Positions 1 through 6,528 of a stretch of 7,449 nucleotides of DNA are shown one piece after another. Position numbers and translations under genes: made by a program. The notes beneath the pieces were generated by a model. That model was given only the letters and a program-made list of their open reading frames with translations, did no database searches and had not been told where the DNA came from. Position 1 is the stretch's first letter. Every line of letters begins with the position of its first letter. The DNA comes from Acidobacteriota bacterium (GTDB taxonomy: Bacteria; Acidobacteriota; Vicinamibacteria; Vicinamibacterales; UBA8438), in contig DQEK01000049.1 of the NCBI GenBank assembly GCA_003533545.1, positions 1 through 7,449 of the forward strand, in the 5' to 3' direction.

Positions 1-1057
1 CGCCGCCGGAGTTTGTACGTGATGCCGAGTTCGGCTGGCGTGGTGAACCATCTTCAAGCCGTAGGTTCACATCCGCTCCCAGCTTCACGATCTCGCGCAC
101 GAACTCAAGACTGGTGAAACGACCAGAACCGATCGGTGCCGGGTCTCCGCGGTCACTTTCATCCGGCTTCCGAACCCAGCTCATCGTGTGCAGCGGAGCA
201 AACCCGCTCCGTTGATCATTCGGATCAGCGCCAGCGTGTATCAGGGCGACCGCAAGTTCGAAATGTCCATTGCGAACAGCCATGACTAACGGGCTGATTC
301 CATCGTCCACGGGTCGATAACTCGCATTGTTCACCGCGCGGTCTGGCCCATCTTTCACCCGCCGCAACAGTTCGTTGATGTCGTTGCCTGCCTCAAGCAG
401 GGTGTGCACGACATCGGCGTGGCCTTCCCGCACCGCAAAAAACATCGGGGTAAACCCAGATTTGAGCTTCGCGTGGATATCTGCGCCAACTTCGACGAGC
501 GTGCGGACAACCGATGTGTGCCCCTCAGCAGCTGCCCACATGAGAGCCGTCTGGTTCCGTGCTTCGACAGCGTTGGGATCGGCTCCCTTGGCCAAGAGTG
601 CTCGCACCGCCCCGAGGTCACCTGTCCGAGCCGCGGTCATCAGCACGGTTTCCCCGCCGCGTAAAGCGGTGTTCGGGTCGGCGCCTGCCTCAAGCAACAC
701 AGTGACGAGAGCAGCGTTGCCATTCGTCGCGGCCGTTGACAGCGGAGGCACACCGTAGCGGTTCTCGGCCGCCACGTCAGCGCCCGCACCGACGAGCAAC
801 GTCGCCGTTTCAACGTCGTCGTGATACACGGCCCAGTGCAGTGCCGTCATACCGTCGACCTGCGGGAGGTCAATGTCGGCGCCGCCTTCAAGCAGGCTAC
901 GCACCAGACTTCCGTTCCGCTGCTCGGCGGCATCAGCCAACGTCGGGTCGTCGGCCAACCCCCCGATCAGACCTGCCGCGGAGAGTTGGAGGATACCGAA
1001 CACGGCCGCCATACCGAGCGCCATGATCGTCAATCTGACGATGCGTCGCAGATCCAT
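1..1057 (-). CDS. Secreted or membrane-anchored ankyrin-repeat protein, C-terminus beyond the window
   Basis: The frame is open for 352 codons from the ATG to the left edge, so the C-terminus is missing. The start is supported by an AAGGGAG Shine-Dalgarno 7 nt upstream. Residues 1-30 (MDLRRIVRLTIMALGMAAVF then LQLSAAG) form a basic-hydrophobic export signal or N-terminal anchor. From about residue 38 there are seven to eight ankyrin repeats at roughly 38-67, 68-100, 101-133, 134-166, 167-199, 200-232, 252-284 and a looser one at 285-335. They show the consensus pieces TALHWA, LLEAGADPN, TALMWAAAEGH and GADPN. Repeats 6 and 7 are separated by a ~20-residue insert, and repeat 8 is split by a ~25-residue loop. 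Ankyrin repeats bind proteins; no enzymatic domain is visible. As third gene of the operon after the DUF1592 and DUF1552 genes, it is inferred to act outside the cytoplasm, perhaps as scaffold or partner for them. The family call is secure; the partner is unknown. Confidence 0.93.
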   Translation of the reverse strand, partial: MDLRRIVRLTIMALGMAAVFGILQLSAAGLIGGLADDPTLADAAEQRNGSLVRSLLEGGADIDLPQVDGMTALHWAVYHDDVETATLLVGAGADVAAENRYGVPPLSTAATNGNAALVTVLLEAGADPNTALRGGETVLMTAARTGDLGAVRALLAKGADPNAVEARNQTALMWAAAEGHTSVVRTLVEVGADIHAKLKSGFTPMFFAVREGHADVVHTLLEAGNDINELLRRVKDGPDRAVNNASYRPVDDGISPLVMAVRNGHFELAVALIHAGADPNDQRSGFAPLHTMSWVRKPDESDRGDPAPIGSGRFTSLEFVREIVKLGADVNLRLEDGSPRQPNSASRTNSGG

Positions 1058-1064
1058 GTGCCGT

Positions 1065-1071
1065 CTCCCTT
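1065..1071 (-). promoter_or_regulatory. Shine-Dalgarno of the ankyrin-repeat gene
   Basis: AAGGGAG on the minus strand sits 7 nt before the ATG at 1057, within the 47-nt gap after the DUF1552 stop codon. It fixes the start and shows that the third gene has its own ribosome entry site. No promoter-like pair was obvious in this short gap, so transcription probably continues from upstream. Confidence 0.75.
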
Positions 1072-1104
1072 AGCTAATCCCAGCAACGAGTGCAGTTACA
1101 CGAT

Positions 1105-2448
1105 TTACAGGGCCACCGCGTCGAAGAGCGTCTCTACCTTACTGTCACTGTCGCCAAAGGTATCCAAACGGACTCCAACACGGTCCAGCAACGTGAGGTG
1201 AAGGTTCGCCAGCGGCGTACCCTCGTGATACCTGATGTGCTGGCCCCCCTTCATGCCAGTCGCGGCACCTCCAGCGACCAGAATCGGCAGGTTCACATGG
1301 TCGTGCAGGCTAGGATTGCCCATGCCACTGCCATACATGTAGACCGTGTTGTCGAGCAAGTTGCCATCCCCTTCCGGCGTGGCCTTCAGTCGCTGTAAGA
1401 AGTCGGACCAGAGAGACACGTGGAACGTGTTGATCTTGGCGATCTTCAAAACTTTTTCCGGATCGTTCCCATGGTGGCTGGTCGGGTGGTGCGGGTCAGG
1501 CACCCCGATCTCCGGATACGTACGATTGCTGAGTTCACGGGTGAGTTGAAACGTGACCACCCGGGTGATGTCCCCCTGGAACGCCAGCAGCTGGAGATCG
1601 AAGAGTAACTTGGCATGGTCCGCGAACATCTCCGGCACACCCACGGGACGGTCAAGGTCTGGCATCGGATTCTTCGACGCACCGACCTCGGCCTGCTGAA
1701 TCTGGCGCTCAACCTCACGGATACTGTCCAGATACTGATCGACGCGGGCACGATCGCCGACCCCCACCGTACCCTTGAGCCGCGCGATATCGTCACTGAA
1801 CGAATCGAGTAGGCTGGCCCGGTCACGAAGTGCCGTCCGCCGTTGCGCAGGTGTACCGCCCTCCCCAAACAACCGCTCAAACACGAGACGTGGATGCGCC
1901 TCGGACGGTAACGGTGTCGTCGGAGACGACCACGAGAGGCTGTTCTGATACACACACGCGTAGCCGTTATTGCAAACCCCCGCGAGTGGGTTCAGATCCA
2001 TCGACAGTTCAAGCGACCGGAGCGGAGCATCCCCTCCGATTTGCTGTGCGGCCAGCTGATCCGCGGTGGTGCCCAAGCGGTAATCCGAACTCTCCGTGTG
2101 CTTGGCGAAAGCTGCGCTCAAGAACCCAGAGTTCGACGTATCGTGTGTGCCCGGGTAGGAATTCTGCAATTCCATGTTCGTGACAACGGTCAACTGGTCC
2201 TTGAGCGGCTCCAAGGGGCTGAGGCATGGTGTCAACTGGCCGAGGGCACCCTGCCCTTCTGGAGTCCAGCGACCGTGGTCGCACCCCATCGGGACGAAAA
2301 CATAGCCGAGCCGACGCACCGCCTTCGCTGGCGTCTGCGCCAACGCGGTGGCCGCCGGAATCATCGCGTCGAGCAACGGAAGCGCCAGCGTGGCCTGAAT
2401 CCCCTTTAGGAACGTCCGCCGCGGTAGCGCTTTCTTGGTGATGATCAT
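1105..2448 (-). CDS. Tat-exported DUF1552 family protein
   Basis: The 447-aa product opens with a twin-arginine signal, PRRTFLKG (R10, R11), followed by a hydrophobic stretch (LALPLLDAM) and an ALA-Q site near residue 37. It is therefore expected to be exported folded through Tat. The body matches DUF1552 (PF07586): RLGYVFVPMGCDHGRWTPEG near 46-65, then THDTSNSGFL (101-110). Further on come SNRTYPEIGVPDPHHPTSHH (307-326) and YMYGSGMGNPSLHDHVNLP (370-388). These His/Asp-rich segments resemble those of DUF1501-like, alkaline-phosphatase-superfamily proteins; a metal-dependent activity is possible but unproven. Length is usual for the family. The start ATG overlaps the stop of the upstream gene as ATGA and has GAGGA 7 nt upstream, so the two genes should be translationally coupled. 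Genes of this family characteristically sit beside DUF1592-type genes, as here. Family assignment is firm; molecular function is unknown. Confidence 0.95.
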   Translation of the reverse strand: MIITKKALPRRTFLKGIQATLALPLLDAMIPAATALAQTPAKAVRRLGYVFVPMGCDHGRWTPEGQGALGQLTPCLSPLEPLKDQLTVVTNMELQNSYPGTHDTSNSGFLSAAFAKHTESSDYRLGTTADQLAAQQIGGDAPLRSLELSMDLNPLAGVCNNGYACVYQNSLSWSSPTTPLPSEAHPRLVFERLFGEGGTPAQRRTALRDRASLLDSFSDDIARLKGTVGVGDRARVDQYLDSIREVERQIQQAEVGASKNPMPDLDRPVGVPEMFADHAKLLFDLQLLAFQGDITRVVTFQLTRELSNRTYPEIGVPDPHHPTSHHGNDPEKVLKIAKINTFHVSLWSDFLQRLKATPEGDGNLLDNTVYMYGSGMGNPSLHDHVNLPILVAGGAATGMKGGQHIRYHEGTPLANLHLTLLDRVGVRLDTFGDSDSKVETLFDAVAL

Positions 2449-2460
2449 GACGATGTCCTC
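2445..2460 (-). promoter_or_regulatory. ATGA stop-start overlap with internal Shine-Dalgarno
   Basis: The TGA of the DUF1592-type gene (2447-2445) shares bases with the ATG of the DUF1552 gene (2448-2446). GAGGA (2460-2456) lies inside the last codons of the upstream gene, 7 nt before the ATG. This is the classical arrangement for translational coupling and implies a fixed stoichiometry between the two exported proteins. Confidence 0.85.
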
Positions 2461-4832
2461 ATTCGAAACGGCACACTCTTCACTATGCCTACTATAAGAG
2501 ATGAGAAGCGGTAGTCCTCCGACTTGGCCTCCCGTAGAATCCTACGGATGACGGGCGCGTCGTAATGCTCGGTTCCACGTCCCAGTGCGAAGGTCAACAG
2601 TTTCTCAGACACTCGACCCGCAAACAACTCTGGACGACTCAGCAGGCCGTCCTCCAGGCCATCCACCCCGTCGAACTCACCGACACCCGGGAGCCCACCG
2701 GAGGCATCCATCGTACCCATATCCCCGCCGTGATCACGCCAACGCCCCACCGCGTCGAAGTTCTCTAGTGCGAACCCCACAGGGTCGATCGTATTGTGAC
2801 AGCTCGCGCACACCGGGTTGCTCCGGTGCTGGCTAAGGCGCTCCCGCATCGGGAGGTTCGCGGCCACCGAATTTTCCTCAAGGACCGGCACGTTCGCCGG
2901 CGGTGGTGGCGGAGGGGCCCCGTAGATGTTGTCGAGCACCCATTTGCCGCGAATGACCGGCGAAGTCCGCGTTGCATACGAGGTGACCGACAGGATACTG
3001 CCATGCCGTAGCAATCCGCCTCGTTCGCTGTCCTCGTCAAGATCCACGCGCCGGAAGCGGCTCCCGTAGACACCAGGAATACCGTAGTGCTTCGCCAGTC
3101 GCTCGTTCAGGAACGTGTAATCCGCCCTCAGCAGATCGAGCACGCTGCGATCCTCACGTAAGACGCTGTCAAAAAACAGTTCGGTCTCTAACCGAAACGC
3201 CTGGCGAAGATTGTCATCGAAATCCGGATACAACCGGGGATTCGGACTGACCGCGTCGAGGTTACGAAGCAGTAACCACTGACCTGCAAAGTTGCTCGCC
3301 AAGTTGCTTGAGCGCGGGTCAGCCAGCATCCGCTCCGCCTGGCGCTCAAGCTCGCCAGGCCGGCCCAACTCGCCCCGCACAGCTACATCCAGCAACTCAT
3401 CGTCGGGAATGCTACTCCAGAGAAAAAACGAGAGTCGGGATGCTAACTCAAGATCGTTGACTTGATACGCCTCGCCCGTGGCCACGTCATCCGGATCGAG
3501 TTCAACGCGAAACAAAAACTCCGGATTAATCAGGACCGACGTCAGTGCATTCCCGACCCCTGCGTCGAAATCACCAGCGGCACGGCCTTCGCGAAAGAAG
3601 GCCATCGCCCCATCGACGTCCTCAGACGAAACCGGCCGACGGTACGCACGGCGCATCAGCGTGGACAGAATCTCTTCGGCACACGCTTCCTCAGCCTCGC
3701 TCGAGTCAGCCGCTTCGGGCGTGCAGACAAAGAGCCTGGCTCGACTCGGTGTCTCGCTGACACCCTGTGGCGCGTAGGGACCCGTAATAGTCACCTGATA
3801 AATCGCCGGCGTCAGACGCGGGTGGCGCTGTTCATTGAAATGTGCGAGCAGAGGTTGCCGTTCTGTTTCGAGCAGCGACGAGGATTGTTTCAGAAACGTG
3901 GCCCCGACGTCGTGTGGACCCGCCGTCAACGGGACGCGGATCTTCAAGTGCGCGTCGGCGAACTTGTCGTCACCGTTCTCAGGCCGCTGCACGGTGAAGG
4001 TCGAAACCGGCATCCGATCGAGTAACAACTGCACCGTATGCAGGGTCTCGCCTCTCAACCCACCGATATTGCCCGTCCGATTGCGAGCAAGTCTGATCTC
4101 GATTTCGTACTCGCCGTCCTGCGCAAAGGTATAGGAAGTGGTCAGCCCACCTCGGGTGCCAATCGGAAGACCGGCAACGTGCCCCTCCTGCGTGGTATCC
4201 GCCGGCACACGCACGACATCGCTCTGCATCGATGTCTGCGTCGTACCGATCGCGAGCCGACTGATCTTCTGCGCCGCGGAGATGTACCGATCGAGCAACG
4301 CCGGGGAAAGATCGCCGACGTTGACATTGTCAAATCCGTAACCGGCTTCATCGGCAGGCAGCAACGCCGTGGCGTCGACATTGAGGGCTAGTAAATCCCG
4401 AATTGCGTTCTGATATTCCGTGCGATTGAGCCGCCGAAGGCTCTCGGTCCGACCCGGATTCGGTGTCGCCACGGCGAACTGGTCAAGCGCCGTCTCCAGC
4501 CAAGCCACCAGAGCACCACGGTCAGCCGCAGATGGTTGCGGGCGGGTGGACGGCGGCATGGTGCCCGTACGCAGCTTACGCACAACCTTTTCCCAGACCT
4601 CGGCGTGCTGGCCAGGGTCGCTTACGTCGAGTTCGTCGAGACGCAAACCAGCCGTTTCAAGTCGCTGGTTGTGGCACGTGACGCAGTATTGATCGAGCAC
4701 CGAGCGCGAACCTGTCGCCGATGGAGTCGTCTGGGCAGACGCACCCACGGGCAAGCACAGGAAGACAACTAACGCCACCCCGATGGCAAGCGCGCTTCCA
4801 CCCACGATGCCCCTGCGCGTGCGGTAACTCAT
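2445..4832 (-). CDS. Exported di-heme planctomycete-type protein, PSCyt1/DUF1587/DUF1595/DUF1592/DUF1588/DUF1585
   Basis: The 795-aa product begins with a Sec signal peptide (hydrophobic 8-30, cleavage likely after ASA at 31-33). A cytochrome-c-like segment follows, with CVTCH at 50-54 and the late Met-containing GTMPPS at 90-95. Domains then run in the order usual for the family: DUF1587 about 131-195 (RRLNRTEYQNAIRDLLAL); a beta-rich, possibly carbohydrate-binding insert about 225-350; DUF1595 about 383-445 (RRAYRRPV); DUF1592 about 455-585 (LELASRLSFFLWSSIPDDEL). DUF1588 lies about 605-700, with GAPPPPPPANVP and a second heme motif CASCH at 675-679, and DUF1585 about 715-790. It is thus a predicted periplasmic or surface c-type cytochrome-like protein with two heme sites. 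The redox partner and substrate are unknown; links to complex-polymer breakdown are conjecture for these families. It is the first gene of the operon. The ATG has only a weak GGA about 8 nt upstream but sits correctly before the signal peptide. Confidence 0.95.
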   Translation of the reverse strand: MSYRTRRGIVGGSALAIGVALVVFLCLPVGASAQTTPSATGSRSVLDQYCVTCHNQRLETAGLRLDELDVSDPGQHAEVWEKVVRKLRTGTMPPSTRPQPSAADRGALVAWLETALDQFAVATPNPGRTESLRRLNRTEYQNAIRDLLALNVDATALLPADEAGYGFDNVNVGDLSPALLDRYISAAQKISRLAIGTTQTSMQSDVVRVPADTTQEGHVAGLPIGTRGGLTTSYTFAQDGEYEIEIRLARNRTGNIGGLRGETLHTVQLLLDRMPVSTFTVQRPENGDDKFADAHLKIRVPLTAGPHDVGATFLKQSSSLLETERQPLLAHFNEQRHPRLTPAIYQVTITGPYAPQGVSETPSRARLFVCTPEAADSSEAEEACAEEILSTLMRRAYRRPVSSEDVDGAMAFFREGRAAGDFDAGVGNALTSVLINPEFLFRVELDPDDVATGEAYQVNDLELASRLSFFLWSSIPDDELLDVAVRGELGRPGELERQAERMLADPRSSNLASNFAGQWLLLRNLDAVSPNPRLYPDFDDNLRQAFRLETELFFDSVLREDRSVLDLLRADYTFLNERLAKHYGIPGVYGSRFRRVDLDEDSERGGLLRHGSILSVTSYATRTSPVIRGKWVLDNIYGAPPPPPPANVPVLEENSVAANLPMRERLSQHRSNPVCASCHNTIDPVGFALENFDAVGRWRDHGGDMGTMDASGGLPGVGEFDGVDGLEDGLLSRPELFAGRVSEKLLTFALGRGTEHYDAPVIRRILREAKSEDYRFSSLIVGIVKSVPFRMRTSS

Positions 4833-4886
4833 GCTCGAGTTCCGGAAACTTTTTCTCGTGGCGAGCCCAAAAATATCGCTTCCCGG

Positions 4887-4915
4887 ACTGTATTCCTACA
4901 GACTCTTCAAGTCAA
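4887..4915 (-). promoter_or_regulatory. Predicted sigma70-type promoter of the three-gene operon
   Basis: On the minus strand a -35 box TTGACT (4915-4910, 5 of 6 to consensus) is followed after 17 nt by TACAGT (4892-4887, 4 of 6). Transcription would start near 4880, giving a leader of about 48 nt before the ATG at 4832. The position, between the RNase H stop and the operon, fits. It is a prediction from base pattern only; sigma preferences of this organism are not known. Confidence 0.45.
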
Positions 4916-4945
4916 GGCGAAAACCACGCAACCGTCTGCCTTTGA
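4912..4945. repeat. Imperfect inverted repeat at the operon promoter
   Basis: TCAAGGC (4912-4918) pairs with GCCTTTGA (4938-4945) with one bulged base, enclosing 19 nt. One arm overlaps the predicted -35 box, so it could be an operator. It also lies just past the stop codon of the RNase H gene, but there is no T-run after it, so an intrinsic terminator is unlikely. It may be chance. Confidence 0.25.
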
Positions 4946-4958
4946 AGGAGTTACGATC

Positions 4959-5627
4959 TCAGAGTTTTTCTCGCATCCAAGCGGTGGCCAGGCTGTCCGC
5001 GTATTCATTCCAGCGGTTGCCCGAGTGGGCAGCAACCCAGGTCAGTTCGCACTTGGGGTGTGCTCGGTAAAGCGCCAGCAGTTCCTGCACCAAGGCTAGA
5101 TTTTTTATGGGCCCAGACTTCTTCTTCCACCCTTTGCGTTCCCAACCTGGAGCCCACTGCGTGATCGTGTTTACACACAGACGACTGTCGGTCAAGACTT
5201 TGGCCGTAGCATCCTCCGGCAGCATCTTGAACGCCTCGATCAGCGCCCTCAGTTCCATCCGATTGTTGGTCGTGTCAGGGTCGTAGCCGTGCTTCTGTCC
5301 CCGAATTTCACCACCCTCCACCCAGACAACCCCCCAACCACCTGGACCCGGATTCGGCGCAGCACTACCATCAGTGAACACGCCAGACTCTGGACCACCG
5401 CTGTACTTCGAAAGGACCTCGCTGATAGTAAGGTTCTCTTCACGCACAGTCCGGCCACGCCCCACTCCACCGACTTCAGCATTTCTCGCTGATAATTGCG
5501 GATCACTAGCCGACCGTCGCGTAGAGTGCTCTCGGCAGTACTTCGGCTGCCATCCAGAATACTTGTCGAGTGCCGTCTGAGGAACCTCGAAGACCTTCGA
5601 GCAAACGCTGCACTGGAAGCTCGGCAT
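4959..5627 (-). CDS. Type-1 ribonuclease H with N-terminal zinc-finger-like module
   Basis: The 222-aa protein should cleave RNA in RNA-DNA hybrids in the cytoplasm. The RNase HI core runs from about residue 80 to 222. All catalytic positions are present: D86 in FTDGSAAPNPGPGGWG, E125 in TNNRMELRA, D147 in LTDSRL, H201 in WVAAHSG and D211 in NEYADSLA. Their spacings (39, 22, 54 and 10) match E. coli RNase HI almost exactly (38, 22, 54, 10). A basic, Trp-rich stretch (GWERKGWKKKSG, 161-172) corresponds to the substrate-binding handle. Residues 6-34 hold C6-x2-C9 and C31-x2-H34, a likely zinc-binding knuckle, joined by a ~45-residue polar linker; this replaces the hybrid-binding domain of eukaryotic-type RNase H1. 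The ATG at 5627 is the only usable start: an in-frame stop lies 16 codons upstream with no ATG, GTG or TTG between. No Shine-Dalgarno precedes it, so translation may be leaderless. RNase H is firm; the zinc site is inferred. Confidence 0.95.
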   Translation of the reverse strand: MPSFQCSVCSKVFEVPQTALDKYSGWQPKYCREHSTRRSASDPQLSARNAEVGGVGRGRTVREENLTISEVLSKYSGGPESGVFTDGSAAPNPGPGGWGVVWVEGGEIRGQKHGYDPDTTNNRMELRALIEAFKMLPEDATAKVLTDSRLCVNTITQWAPGWERKGWKKKSGPIKNLALVQELLALYRAHPKCELTWVAAHSGNRWNEYADSLATAWMREKL

Positions 5628-5672
5628 GCCGAAGGATACGACAATTTTGAACGTGTCCGCTCCGAAAGACGC

Positions 5673-5747
5673 TCAGGTGTGGTGCAGAGCATCGAACGCA
5701 TTAATTGGGAGACCAGGCCAGACCTGAATTACTCTATTGAGAACTGA
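5673..5747 (+). pseudogene. Probable C-terminal relic of a paralogue of the downstream secreted protein
   Basis: The plus frame ending at TGA 5745-5747 reads SGVVQSIERINWETRPDLNY then SIEN. This resembles two places in the gene just downstream: AGLIESIDRSVWQALPDLSH at the end of its first half (8 of 18 identical, most others conservative), and FENYRSRQDLGYQPSN at its very C-terminus, where the distance from the DL motif to the stop codon is the same. At DNA level CCAGGCCAGACCTG matches CCAGGCAAGACCTG near 6492-6505 with one difference. Further upstream the frame stays open but similarity fades before the RNase H start codon (5627). Inference: this is the tail of a tandem duplicate whose body was lost, leaving its 3' end as the spacer between divergent genes. 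A chance match is possible because the piece is short. Confidence 0.5.
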
Positions 5748-5766
5748 TCGCTGCTGTCGGACCTCT

Positions 5767-5784
5767 AGGAAAAGGACAATCGTG
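5767..5784 (+). promoter_or_regulatory. Ribosome binding site that sets the start of the secreted orphan
   Basis: AGGAAAAGGA at 5767-5776 contains two AGGA cores. The second is 8 nt before ATG 5785 and 5 nt before the in-frame GTG 5782. It selects this start over the in-frame ATG at 5737, which would add a charged, Cys-containing stretch ahead of the signal peptide. Confidence 0.7.
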
Positions 5785-6528
5785 ATGCTGAAGAGACTGA
5801 TTACGCTGTTTTTCTTTGTCAACGCTCTGATGGCTTCCGCTCAGTATGCTGACGCCCAATTCGTCGTGCGTGAGGACGTGCATGTTGCTCCTGGTACGAC
5901 CGATGAATTCGAAGCGAACTCGAAGAGTCGAACAACACGAATGGCTGCTGGCAACGTTGAGTTCGGGCGACTCGCAGCGGTCAGTGAGAGCGGCGGACGC
6001 TATCGATATCTGACGCTCCTCGACGACGAGTTTTCATCAGTCGCCGAATGGAGAGAACAGATTGCCTCGATGCCGGCTCCACCTGTTCCTGGAAGCGCCG
6101 CCGGCCTCATCGAGTCAATCGATCGTTCCGTCTGGCAGGCGCTTCCCGATCTGAGTCACACCCCCGACCCGCTGCGCATCACCAATACTGAGATCGGATT
6201 CGTTCGAGAGATACTGCTGTACCCCAAGTTCGGTTCGGCGCCACAGGTCGCCGAGCTCCTCGGTCAGATCAAGCAGCTGTACGAACGTCACAATATCGCT
6301 GGCCGACGGATTGTCCGCCAGCTCGTCATCGGGCCAGATAGCCCTACCTTCTCCATCGTTTTCCTCGCGCGCAACCCTGAGGATCTCTATGCAGAAAGCG
6401 CGAGAGACCAGGCCACCATGGGTGCCGACCTTCAATCCCTCGTCAATCGCGTCGGTCGCCTGTGTCGAGACGTGCAGTTCGAGAACTACCGGTCCAGGCA
6501 AGACCTGGGTTATCAGCCGTCCAACTAA
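5785..6528 (+). CDS. Secreted protein of unknown function built from two similar halves
   Basis: I do not recognise a named family. The 247-aa product starts with a clean signal peptide (MLKRLITLFFFVNALMASAQ; cleavage after ASA at 17-19 or ADA at 22-24), so it should be periplasmic or secreted. The mature part looks like a tandem duplication. Half one (about 26-127) begins FVVREDVHVAPG and ends SIDRSVWQALPDLSHTP. Half two (about 137-247) begins GFVREILLYPKFG and ends FENYRSRQDLGYQP. Each half has the pattern strand, long helix, strand, strand, helix, strand (for example YRYLTLLDD and FSIVFLARN as strands). That pattern would fit a ferredoxin-like dimeric alpha-beta barrel, with the two halves forming an internal pseudo-dimer; this fold is an inference. 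There is one cysteine in the mature protein (C227) and no heme motif. A plus-strand relic of the same family lies directly upstream. The start at 5785 is supported by the AGGA site and the signal peptide. Confidence 0.85.
   Translation: MLKRLITLFFFVNALMASAQYADAQFVVREDVHVAPGTTDEFEANSKSRTTRMAAGNVEFGRLAAVSESGGRYRYLTLLDDEFSSVAEWREQIASMPAPPVPGSAAGLIESIDRSVWQALPDLSHTPDPLRITNTEIGFVREILLYPKFGSAPQVAELLGQIKQLYERHNIAGRRIVRQLVIGPDSPTFSIVFLARNPEDLYAESARDQATMGADLQSLVNRVGRLCRDVQFENYRSRQDLGYQPSN

Noticed and set aside
327..758. Plus-strand open frame of 143 codons
   Set aside because: It lies entirely opposite the ankyrin gene, is low-complexity (Ser, Arg, Ala, Thr) and has no ribosome binding site. The minus strand shows clear ankyrin consensus throughout.
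1446..1955. Minus-strand open frame of 169 codons inside the DUF1552 gene
   Set aside because: It is a shifted frame of the real gene, Arg-rich, and lacks any recognisable feature.
3462..4025. Plus-strand open frame of 187 codons
   Set aside because: It is antisense to the DUF1592-type gene, rich in Arg and Gln, without motif or start signal; the opposite strand encodes conserved domains without a break.
5249..5701. Minus-strand open frame of 150 codons overlapping the RNase H gene
   Set aside because: It is out of frame with the RNase H reading, which carries all catalytic residues at exact family spacing; the composition of this frame is Ser/Arg-rich shadow.
5700..5784. Promoter of the secreted orphan, for example TTGGGA (5705-5710) with ATTACT (5728-5733)
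   Set aside because: Spacing is 17 nt, but the -10 matches only 3 of 6 and lies within the paralogue relic; too weak to list as a feature.
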